From Xenopus tropicalis (taxonomy: Eukaryota > Chordata > Amphibia > Anura > Pipidae), in assembly GCF_000004195.4 (NCBI RefSeq), contig NC_030678.2:149494047-149558046 (forward strand): a stretch of DNA of 64,000 nucleotides. The letters run 5' to 3'. Under the pieces are notes generated by a model that had not been told where the DNA came from, ran no database searches, and saw only the letters and a program-made list of their open reading frames with translations. This document shows, one piece after another, positions 34,606 through 43,849 of this stretch (positions within the stretch are counted from its first letter, which is position 1; the number at the start of each line of letters is the position of its first letter). The translations under genes were made by a program, and so were the position numbers.

Positions 34606-35638
34606 CCCTATGGAGGGCCAGCATTATAGTTTGGGAACCACTACCTTTAGGTATAATCTGAATACTAATGATGACTTTCCTTTTCCTCAGTTTCCTGCTT
34701 ACATGTTTTGGATGTTGGATCCCAGCTGTTTCGTTGCAGCCAGTTCTATGGCTACTTCTTACCTCTCGCCAAGAAACAAAAGCTCTGAAAGGAAAGCAAG
34801 AAATAATATGACATAACATGTTTATATGAACCTTTCCCGTGCCAGAGGATCTATAGATAAGCCTAGTAAGGCAAGTGCCAGACATTTGATACTGTGAAAG
34901 ATCCAGACACACCATATATCAGTTAAGGCGAAAATATGAATGTTTGTTCTAACACATAATACTCCCAGGGATTTTCTTTTCGGATCAAAATGTTTACCAG
35001 CTGCCAAATGAAATAGTATTTTTTTCAAGCTAATCTATGTTGTGCATTTATTTATTGTATCATTTAAAAATAGTTGTAACTGATACTATACTTTTCTACC
35101 ACAGAGCTGCAAGTGTGCTAGAATGGGGCTTGTCATTCACAATCAAACATGTTCCCAATCATAATTCTTTATGCAGAAACAGAAAAAAGGTGACATGGAA
35201 AAGCTTTGTGTAAATAAGGTTCAGAAATGATACGTACTTATTAGGCATTAGGAGAGAGGCAGAAGGTGGGCACTGAGCACCCAGCCATAGGCAGCTTGCC
35301 TCTATTGGAAGTTGTAGTACAACTGTAGTGGTTTTAGTATCGTTGTATCTGAAACTTTGGGGCTTCTTCATCAAGGCTCTATAGAGAACATTGCGGCAAT
35401 ACTATTTTTACGTGGCTTTTTGCTGTATTTTCAGCTGCTTTCTCTTACTAGGGGAGAATGAATACCCACAGACAACAAAGCGCCCCTGTTATTCACTAAT
35501 TTGGACATGAGTAAGGTTGCCGCCAGAGATCCAGACAAGAATAAAGTTAAAATAAAGTAAAAATAATTGCATGCCTTGAAGCTAAAAAAAACAAAGCAAG
35601 ATGAAAGGAATGGCACAGTCACCTATTCATAATTCTAC
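34606..35638. other. Non-coding stretch, no gene seen
   Basis: Overlapping chance frames occur on both strands (34565-35028). No domain, exon or repeat family could be supported. Confidence 0.45.
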
Positions 35639-35640
35639 TA

Positions 35641-35970
35641 CAGGTATGGGGTCCATTACCCAGAAACCCGTTATCCAGAAAATTCAGAATTATGGAAAGG
35701 CCATCTCCCATACACTCCATTATAAGCAAATAATTGAAGATTTTAACAAATGATTTTCTTTTTCTCTGTAATAATAAAACAGTACCTTGTACTTGATCCC
35801 AACTAAAATATAACTAATCCTTACTAGAAGCAAAACAATCCTATTGGGTTTATTTAATGTTTAAATAGACTTAATGTTTAAGTAGACTTTAGGTATGGAG
35901 ATCCAAATAACAGAAAGACTTCTTATACTGAAAACCCCAGGCCCAGAGCAGATAACAGGTCCCATACCTG
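35641..35970 (+). mobile_element. CAGGTATGGG MITE, complete, TA-flanked
   Basis: Starts CAGGTATGGGGTCC and ends GGTCCCATACCTG, with TA on both outer sides. Sub-terminal inverted pieces (TTATCCAGAAA left, TTCTTATACTGAAAACC right) and the central TAATAATAAAACAGTACCTT are the family landmarks. Length 330 bp, no frame. A TA flank suits mobilisation by a Tc1/mariner-type transposase. Seven further full or partial copies occur in the window. Confidence 0.85.
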
Positions 35971-35989
35971 TACTACAAAGGGAAAATAA

Positions 35990-36440
35990 AAAGTAGGTTT
36001 TTATGAGTGCCAGTGCAGTGTGCAAAGTGCCATTTAGGAGCCCAGGTCACCATGTATTTTGCCCACAATGCAGCAGTTTTTTTCCACATGCCATTGTTTC
36101 ATTCATGAGTGATGACAGGAGGAGACAAGTAACCTTTCCCCCCTCCAGCCCCCTACCCATCTTGTATTTCCACCCCCTTTGGGTAAAAGACCCCTATAAT
36201 CTCTGTAAAGATGTGGGGAATAAAATTATCCATATACAGCCCCTCTAGGCCAAGTCGGCAGCTTACTAAATCTGCAACTACGACTGCATTTCGTTGCAAA
36301 TCGAACACAGTTGTGCAGAGTCTTCAGGCATAAGTCTCCAGGCTGCACCAGGTGGTAGCTCCAGGGTTCCCCTGCGTCAATAGGCGCAGCAGCGCTCAGT
36401 GCAGAATCAATGACCGGAAGGACTGAGCGGCACCAAGTGC
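35990..36440 (+). repeat. Second copy of the GCAAAGTG...GGTAGCTCCAGGG dispersed repeat
   Basis: GTGCAGTGTGCAAAGTGCC, CCCACAATGCAGCAGTTTTT and GGTAGCTCCAGGGTTCCCC occur in the same order as at 31550-31930. Between the shared words the two copies differ strongly, so boundaries are approximate. Confidence 0.5.
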
Positions 36441-37727
36441 AACTATACAGAAGTGCAAAGAGTGCATTTTGATGTAAGTACCTTATAGAAACTGGTGTTA
36501 TGAGCAAATGACTGCGGCATACATAAGCCCTTTAGTGTTAAAAGTAATACTTTCCTGCTGAATATGCAATAGCTATAGAAACAATAGTGATCAAGTAAAG
36601 CAATTTGCCAAAGTTTAGGAAAGCACTTTGGAAAACGAGAAATTATAGACACGTACACAGGAGTCATGTACAGGAGTCATTCCGTGCCATACTGCGGGGG
36701 GTTTTATTAGTCCGAACAGGAGTAGGGATTAAAATTCATTGTAAACTCCTACTAGAAAGCAGCTCTTATAACACTGTATAACTCATATTCAAGCTATGGA
36801 AACCTTGGCACACATCTACACTTTTTTACATTTCAGAACTGTGTTTTAGGTGTGCTGCCCCTTTAAGTTCTTTCTCACTTAAAATAAGGATATATACATC
36901 CTTTAGCACAGACTCCTTGCAATGTGGGTACATAAAAGGTCAATGCTTGTAGGAGGACTTTCTGTATGACTCAGTTGTGATCGGAGATAAACTTATCACT
37001 GTAGCCAATTTCGTTAACCTTTTAAAATAAACTTTGCTTCAAACTCAAGAGCGGTTTCATGCTGTTTGATGAGAAACATGGCTAGCGACAGAGAGAAAAT
37101 TTAATTAGGGGTGCTAACGTTTTATCACAGACGTATCTCTGTGCTTTTGACATGAATATGTTGGACTCTGTGAAGGTGAGATAACATAGGATTAATCTAG
37201 TTATTAACTGTAAAAAGGCTTTTTGCGATTAAATATGAAGTGTTTTGCCCTGAACTACAGCTCCCGTCACCTCCAGTCAGCAATAGATGATGTACTTGGC
37301 TAAGAACCAGTTTGTGTTTTACAGGTTTTTTTTTTTATTTTGGACTTTTAGTGCTGAGGGTGCATGGAAACAAGGGGATTATTATTATATGTCTACCTTC
37401 CCTGTAAACTGAAGTCATCAGCCTTTGTTATGGATGAATAAAGAGCAGCGCAGTGATGAGGTCAGCGTTTAGAAGAGAACAATTTGTAGTCTAAAATATA
37501 CATAGACTTTGTTTCATGCCTGTTACTCTTCCTGTCCTTCTTCTCAACCCACCCCATGTGCCCCACCCTCTTTTTCAAGTTTTCCCTTCTTAAATGGATA
37601 CTGCTATTAGAACACTTTTTGCCTGTAGACGTAGGTTTTACTTTACTGTAAGCGTTGATTTCTTGCAACTCACTTGAGTATTCTGGCAAAGAAATCACGC
37701 TTTATGGCAGGGTATTTATAAGATCCT
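36441..37727. other. Non-coding stretch, no gene seen
   Basis: Contains one isolated ACTACAGCTCCC word (about 37253). No exon or complete element could be recognised. Confidence 0.45.
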
Positions 37728-37810
37728 GGGCAGGTCCGGACTGAGATTTACATCGGCCCTGGCATTTCTGGTGCACAGAGACCCAAACAGCCCCCACTAA
37801 ATAGTGATTA
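37728..37810 (+). repeat. Fragment of the GGTCCGGACTGAGATT repeat family
   Basis: GGTCCGGACTGAGATTTACA, GGCCCTGGCATTTCTGG and CTAAATAGTGATTA match a longer copy at 54425-54560 and a short one at 50828-50885. Probably hAT-like ends, but no target duplication was found here. Confidence 0.55.
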
Positions 37811-37933
37811 TCTACAGATTATCTACAGATCAGTCTGGGCCTGCTCCGGGGCAAGGGGCTGATGTGAATGACATGGTCATTTATTATTTAATGGTTTGTT
37901 CACGTTTAAACAAACTTTTAACAGGATGTAGAC

Positions 37934-38240
37934 CAGTAATCCCCAACCAGTGGCTCGGGGGCAACATGTTGCTCCCCAACCCCTTGGATGTTGCTCTCAG
38001 TGCCTCCAAACCAGGGAGTTATTTTTGAATTCCTGACTTGGGGGCAAGTTTTGGTTGAATAAAAACAAGATTTCCTACCAAATAAAGCCCCTGTAATCTG
38101 ATAGTGTGCATAGAGGCTGCCTAATAGCCAATCTTAGCCCTTATTTGGCTCCTCCATGAACTTTTATGATGCTTGTGTTGCTCTCCAAGTCTTTTTACAT
38201 TTGACTGTGGCTCACGAGTAAGAAAGGTTGGGGACCCCTG
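37934..38240 (-). mobile_element. hAT-like MITE (CAGGGGTCCCCAAC family) with perfect 8-bp duplication
   Basis: Left end CAGTAATCCCCAACC, right end GGTTGGGGACCCCTG, flanked by identical ATGTAGAC (37926-37933 and 38241-38248). Read on the minus strand it aligns along its whole length with the copy at 28632-28936. 307 bp, no frame. Confidence 0.92.
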
Positions 38241-38492
38241 ATGTAGACACTGATATTCTGAGACAGTCTACAATTGGTTTTCATTTTTTATTTTGTGTTT
38301 TTTTGTTTTTTCAGTTAGCTTTTTGTTCAGCAGCAACAAATAGCAGCCCCTGTGCACCACCTCCTTTTTGCATATATAAAGATTATCCTAACAATATGTT
38401 AGGGCTCATGTACATCTGCAAGTGCAGTGAGCAAAGTGCTGCTTCGAGCACAATCACTGTGATTTGTCCCGACGACTTCCAGTGTTATTATA

Positions 38493-38830
38493 TACATATA
38501 TACATATAGGCACCCAAGGGCCTGTGCTAGGGTGGCAGTTTTTAGGGGGTTGCCCTCAGGTACCTATATACAAATTTTTTCTTTAAAATAAAAACTCCCC
38601 CAGCCTCCGCTAAAGAAATCCTAAGGAGATCTGCTGATAGATCTGGGGGGAAGGCGGGGTGAGGGGGTCACGTTGGATGAGCTGCTGCTGTGACATCACT
38701 GCTACGGAAGTGATGTCATGTGTCGCCGGAAGTGACATCACACACACATTGCATTTGATGCCACATCTGCAACGTAGGGGGGCACATTTAGGTCTGGAGC
38801 CTAGGGTGGCACCGGACCTAAATAAAAGCC
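38493..38830. repeat. Composite of two small repeat pieces
   Basis: 38493-38576 is a diverged relative of the tiny MITE at 31972-32054 (TATATAGGCACCCAAGGGCC ... GGTACCTATATA). About 38680-38830 is a CpG-containing repeat with TGACATCAC words and an inner inverted pair, ATTTAGGTCTGG / CCGGACCTAAAT. The 130-codon frame starting at 38659 begins inside this repeat. Confidence 0.5.
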
Positions 38831-39454
38831 TTGACTGCAGGGCAACTGTACTTAAGGTTATAAATGAACTCTGTTGTGTACAGCTGGTAATTAGGCAACA
38901 TGTAACCAATCTGCATTATTCTTGTGTTGAACAAAACTATCTTGTAGCTCATGACTTCTGTCTATTATTTGCTGTATGCTCTTTATACAATAATGTCTGC
39001 AGGCTAAGCACACTCTCTCTCATAGCATGCAGAAACCAGCATTGTGCTTGAACTGAAAATGTATCATAAGTGGCTGCTCTGTTCCTAATTTTTGATCCAA
39101 ATTCATCTGCCAAATACGATTTTCCATCTGGCCAATAAAAAAACACCCAGCGCCATGCCAGAAATAAAATTAATGCTATTCAAAGTACCTATTTACCAAT
39201 TTGTGCCTGTTGAGAAAGCCACTTCTGAAAATGTGCTTAGTGCTCAATTCTAAAATACTCTTGGAACTCTGTTGTTAATTGCAAAAAATCACTGTGTTTC
39301 TGAATGTTCCAAACATGTATTCTCAGTTTTCTGCATTAAAGGAAAGGCAGTGTAGAAAAAAAAAATGCTCAAATAAACAACCAAGTGGAGAAAACCAAAT
39401 AACCATTTCTGACATGGACTTTAAAGAGGTTGGTATTTTTCTATTCAGATGCTC

Positions 39455-39652
39455 TCCTCTAAATGTATCAGTTTCTCATTCAAGCCACTGCCTGGTTTCT
39501 AGCAACCAGATAACTGCTGAAATTCCAAACTGGAGGGCTGCTGAGCAAAAAGTGGAATAATAAAAAATGAAGATCAATTGCAAATTGTATCAGAATAGCA
39601 CTCTCTAAATCATACTAAAAATAAACTCAAAGGAGAACAACCCCTTTATAGA
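39455..39652 (+). repeat. Right half of the 59087-59554 MITE family
   Basis: Contains CAGTTTCTCATTCAAGCCAC, TAGCAACCAGATAACTGCTG, ATGAAGATCAATTGCAAATT and the terminal AAAGGAGAACAACCCCTTTA. It ends 13 bases before the Tc1 element begins. Confidence 0.75.
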
Positions 39653-39665
39653 ATAGCACCACATA

Positions 39666-39870
39666 CAGGTCCTTCTCCAAAAATTAGCATATTGTGATAA
39701 AGTTCATTATTTTCTGTAATGTACTGATAAACATTAGACTTTCATATATTTTAGATTCATTACACACAACTGAAGTAGTTCAAGCCTTTTATTGTTTTAA
39801 TATTGATGATTGTGGCATACAGCTCATGGAAACCCAAAATTCCTATCTCAAAAAATTAGCATATCATGAA
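39666..39870. repeat. Left terminal inverted repeat of the Tc1 element (IR/DR type)
   Basis: About 205 bases. The outer direct repeat (AAAAATTAGCATATTGTGAT, from 39679) and inner direct repeat (AAAAAATTAGCATATCATGA, from 39850) share the word AAAAATTAGCATAT. Similarity to the right repeat stops just after the inner GCATAT. Confidence 0.88.
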
Positions 39871-39993
39871 AAGGTTCTCTAAACGAGCTATTAACCTAAT
39901 CATCTGAATCAACCAATTAACTCTAAACACCTGCAAAAGATTCCTGAGGCTTTTAAAAACTCCCAGCCTGGTTCATTACTCAAAACCGCAATC

Positions 39994-40998
39994 ATGGGTA
40001 AGACTGCCGACCTGACTGCTGTCCAGAAGGCCATCATTGACACCCTCAAGCAAGAGGGTAAGACACAGAAAGAAATTTCTGAACGAATAGGCTGTTCCCA
40101 GAGTGCTGTATCAAGGCACCTCAGTGGGAAGTCTGTGGGAAGGAAAAAGTGTGGCAGAAAGCGCTGCACAACGAGAAGAGGTGACCGGGCCCTGAGGAAG
40201 ATTGTGGAGAAGGACCGATTCCTGACCTTGGGGGACATGCGGAAGCAGTGGACTGAGTCTGGAGTAGAAACATCCAGAGCCACCGTGTACAGGCGTGTGC
40301 AGGAAATGGGCTACAGGTGCCGCATTCCCCAGGTCAAGCCACTTTTGAACCAGAAACAGCGGCAGAAGCGCCTGACCTGGGCTACAGAGAAGCAGCACTG
40401 GACTGTTGCTCAGTGGTCCAAATTACTTTTTTCGGATGAAAGCAAATTTTGCATGTCATTCGGAAATCAAGGTGCCAGAGTCTGGAGGAAGACTGGGGAG
40501 AGGGAAATGCCAAAATGCCTGAAGTCCAGTGTCAAGTACCCACAGTCAGTGATGGTCTGGGGTGCCATGTCAGCTGCTGGTGTTGGTCCACTGTGTTTTA
40601 TCAAGGGCAGGGTCAATACAGCTAGCTATCAGGAGATTTTGGAGCACTTCATGCTTCCATCTGCTGAAAAGCTTTATGGAGATGAAGATTTCATTTTTCA
40701 GCACAACCTGGCACCTGCTCACAGTGCCAAAACCACTGGTAAATGGTTTACTGACCATGGTATTACTGTGCTCAATTGGCCTGCCAACTCTTCTGACCTG
40801 AACCCCATAGAGAATCTGTGGGATATTGTGAAGAGAAAGTTGAGAGACACAAGACCCAACACTCTGGATGAGCTTAAGGCCACTATTGAAGCATCCTGGG
40901 CCTCCATAACACCTGAACAGTGCCACAGGCTGATTGCCTCCATGCCACGCCGCATTGAAGCAGTCATTTCTGCAAAAGGATTCCCGACCAAGTATTGA
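39994..40998 (+). CDS. Tc1-like transposase, uninterrupted but with Asn in place of the second catalytic Asp
   Basis: A 334-residue cut-and-paste transposase, normal length for Tc1 proteins (about 340). The start ATG has a good context (A at -3, G at +4) and follows the left repeat. Residues about 8-45 form a first helix-turn-helix (ISERIGCSQSAVSRHLS); basic GRKKCGRKRC (49-58) serves as GRPR-like linker and nuclear signal; a second helix-turn-helix follows (SRATVYRRVQEMGYRCR). The RNase H-like catalytic core has D148 (SDESKF) and E273 (SDLNPIENLW). The middle position is N238 (QHNLAPAHS), where the family has Asp. The spacing 238 to 273 leaves 34 residues between, matching DD34E, so N238 really is the catalytic site. 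Known chemistry of the family says loss of this metal-binding Asp abolishes cleavage. The frame is otherwise free of stops and frameshifts, so the copy is young. The protein could still bind ends. Confidence 0.93.
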   Translation: MGKTADLTAVQKAIIDTLKQEGKTQKEISERIGCSQSAVSRHLSGKSVGRKKCGRKRCTTRRGDRALRKIVEKDRFLTLGDMRKQWTESGVETSRATVYRRVQEMGYRCRIPQVKPLLNQKQRQKRLTWATEKQHWTVAQWSKLLFSDESKFCMSFGNQGARVWRKTGEREMPKCLKSSVKYPQSVMVWGAMSAAGVGPLCFIKGRVNTASYQEILEHFMLPSAEKLYGDEDFIFQHNLAPAHSAKTTGKWFTDHGITVLNWPANSSDLNPIENLWDIVKRKLRDTRPNTLDELKATIEASWASITPEQCHRLIASMPRRIEAVISAKGFPTKY

Positions 40999-41070
40999 GT
41001 GCATAACTGAACATAATTATTTGAAGGTTGATTTTTTTTGTATTAAAAACACTTTTCTTTTATTGGTCGG

Positions 41071-41267
41071 ATGAAATATGCAAATTTTTTGAGATAGGAA
41101 TTTTGGGTTTCCATGAGCTGTATGCCACAATCATCAATATTAAAACACTAAAAGGCTTTAACTACTTCAGTTGTGTGTAATGAATCTAAAATATATGAAA
41201 GTCTAATGTTTATCAGTACATTACAGAAAATAATGAACTTTATCACAATATGCTATTTTTTTGAGAA
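41071..41267. repeat. Right terminal inverted repeat of the Tc1 element, outer tip lost
   Basis: Reverse complement of the left repeat from AAATATGCAAATTTTTTGAG to AATATGCTATTTTTTTGAGA. The expected GGACCTG tip is replaced by CATATAA. The inner site reads ATGCAAATTTTTTGAG, with one change from the left inner site. Confidence 0.85.
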
Positions 41268-43440
41268 CATATAAAACAGAGTTATTCTACTCTGTAAAAA
41301 AATGTAAGGACACAATATACACTGTGAAAAACGTACCCATGCTTAGTAAATCCCATTACCTCCCTGTGATATAGTTACTCTATTATGTACTAATTGTAAA
41401 GAATGTTATATTATGTGTGAAATGTCACATTATATAACACTAACTCTCCTTGGAGACATTTGCTTAGTTGTTTACACTGAAATGGTTAGATTTCTAAGGT
41501 GCCTTGTGGCATGAGAGAGAGAGATCTGGAGAGGCAATATAAGGTATGTTCCCCCCAGCCCCAACATGTGCTGCTCGCTGGAAGTAGGAACCTGCTGGAT
41601 GGAATGGGTATGCCATATGCTCCTATGCACTTCAGTCTATTCCAGCTCTTGACAGTGATGCCAAAGGACAGTATTTTTGGCTCAATGCGAGCTAGCTAGG
41701 AACAAGGAGCAGTGTTAAGCCCAAACACTGTATAAACTACCAAGAAAAATCCACAGTGAGCCCACTAGTGACCTATACGATGATTTCATCATAGTAACCT
41801 TGCTAGGAGGTCAAGGGAAAAAGGCAAAGACAAGCAGGGATTTTTTTTGCTTTTAAAGTTTATTTTCCACAAGTGACTCGCTAAATCTATCTATCTATAT
41901 GCCCTACAGGGAATCAGCTGGAGGTTTTGATTTGTAGTCTGGTTGCATGATCACTGGCCAATTGATTGTATTGTGTACTGACAACATACCGGTACCCCAA
42001 AGGACAAATGGGATGTTTCACATTACTTGGGCCCCAGCATTTATACTGTATACTGTTACCCTCCCCATGTGCTGCTGGGAGTCACTGGCCAAAATATATG
42101 CAGTCATGAATAACTGACTTCTGTGGGTTTAGATGTCTATTTCTAAATTATGCTGTGCCACAGTTTCACACAAGAAGTGGTGGGTGGAAGTTTTTGTTAA
42201 AAATGCCACGTTATCTTGTGAAGAAAGAATATTAAGGCCTGAGACTCTTTTCTCCAATGCTGTTACTGAAAGCATTTTCAGATCTGGGCATATCATGAAC
42301 TTAGAAGATGTAATGAAGCAATATAGGCAATTAAACACCGCGCCGTCTGTACCTCTGTGATATTCATTGTTTGCCCAGACCCTTGCCTTGTAATGGTGGT
42401 CAATCACTGAATATTAACACTGGATAGAGGTTTTAGGAGCCCACAATGAAAGACACGCTGCTATTGCTATATTCAGTGACCCCAGAAACTTCTAAACATT
42501 TCGTTTAGAGATTAGTTGCTATAACTCAGATATTCCCACAATGTTTATCATTGACACAGATCTATTTTGGTTATAGTAACGCAGCATGGACATAAACATG
42601 CTTATCTCAGCAGCAAATCTAAACATAAAAGCTGGAGTAATAGCTAGAAGAGATTTCTAAGAACTCAGAGCAAAGACAGTAGAACTAATTGATAAATACA
42701 GGCTTGTCGTGTCTACACAACAAATTAGGATTCTTGGAATGTAAGTGATCCTGGGAAAGAAAAAAAAAGCACATAAAAGAAGCAATAAATCTAGAGGCAC
42801 ATGATGATATACAAAGATGAGTTAATGTTAATGGATTGCATTATAGCAAAAGCATTCATTCAGCAGCACTCAATTAGATTGGAAGCTCTTTGGGCTAGGA
42901 ATAGATGTAGGTCAGATGTGCATGTAAATTTGTTTATGAAATACATATAAAAAGTCCACTGGCATGGCCCAGTAGTGTAAGTGTGTGATGCAAAAGGATG
43001 CACCAGAGAGGCAACGCTCCTGATATTGCACCTAGACATGACAGATACACTGTTTAGTATATGGATGGGCGGCGATTCAACTTGTCTTACTGGTTCCTAG
43101 AAAGAAGCAGGTTATCAGGGTTACTGATTTAGTAGAGTGGAATTAAAGAGGTAGCTGAAGCTTTTTTTTCTTTTGGCTTCCTTTCAAGTGTGATGGTGAA
43201 TGCAATTCCACAATGCCTAGTAAAGTAAAAACTTAGACTTGGGGGCCAATTAATGAAGCTAGGCTAGTAGGGCTAGTAGTCCTATGTTGGAAAAGTGTAA
43301 GGTCACAAGTCATTGGGGGCATACAGAAAAAGCTTCAGACAGGAATGGTGGTAGGATCAGAGTCCTGACTACTAGTAAGCCCACAATTTCAGGGGTGTAG
43401 ATAAGAGTTCTACTTTAACAACAAACTAGGTAATATGTTG
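41268..43440. other. Non-coding stretch; one weak candidate exon
   Basis: No gene is supported. The open frame ending at 42360 is discussed among the findings as a weak terminal-exon candidate; its length (75 codons) is within chance expectation. An AATAAA word lies near 42782. A TCTATCTATCTAT run sits near 41885-41898. Confidence 0.45.
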
Positions 43441-43464
43441 TTCAGATCTTGCCTTTTTATACCA

Positions 43465-43535
43465 CCAATTAAACAGCCCCACTGCTGCTACAGACTCCAC
43501 ACAGTCCCTTCCAGTACCCTCTGCTACTATAGGCA
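43465..43535 (+). repeat. Diverged solitary unit related to the downstream minisatellite
   Basis: CAGCCCCACTGCTGCTACAG, then CACACAGTCCCTTCCAGTAC and CTGCTACTATAGGCAC are the landmarks of the 79-82-bp unit, in a shifted order and strongly diverged, about 280 bases before the array. Confidence 0.65.
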
Positions 43536-43849
43536 CAATCCAATAGTACCACCATTGAATAGTAATTGCTGATATATAAATAAATAAAGCCAATATAGGC
43601 TTAAAGCTGGCATTTAAGAAATTTAAAAGTTACATTTGGATGGACAAAGGTAGATCTTCAGTTTGGAAAAAGGGCTGTTACTATGGGGAGATCAAAAGCG
43701 GGTCAGCAAACAAATAGTAATACAAAAATATCAACAGGTATGAGACATAAAGGGTTAAGCAAAGGGAAAAAGGGTATAATGTGCCCAATATTTTAGAATT
43801 TTGCACATTGCCTTTCTGTGTCCTCCTACAGGATCCCAGAGCTTATTAT

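Larger units (their letters stand above)
39666..41267 (+). mobile_element. Tc1-like DNA transposon, nearly full length
   Basis: The element has inverted repeats of about 200 bp enclosing one transposase gene. The left end begins CAGGTCCTTCTCC after a TA (39664-39665), as expected for TA-targeting Tc1/mariner elements. The right inverted repeat runs to 41267 but lacks the partner of the outer seven bases CAGGTCC, so no TA duplication can be matched. Within each repeat the word AAAAATTAGCATAT occurs at the outer end and again at the inner end, an IR/DR arrangement typical of one Tc1 branch in which transposase binds two sites per end. Length is about 1.60 kb, normal for the family. I cannot assign one of the published Xenopus Tc1 family names with certainty. 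Confidence 0.93.

Noticed and set aside
37253..37264. ACTACAGCTCCC as a functional ZNF143 site
   Set aside because: Isolated word in AT-rich DNA with no CpG island; such words are common in frog repeats.
38659..39051. 130-codon plus frame
   Set aside because: Begins inside a repeat; Cys-rich without pattern; no domain recognised.
39909..40398. Minus-strand open frames of 95 and 124 codons
   Set aside because: They lie antisense to the Tc1 transposase and follow its codon structure; no domain of their own.
40562..41004. Frames of 79, 90 and 144 codons in other phases of the transposase
   Set aside because: Overlap the real gene in other frames; no independent support.
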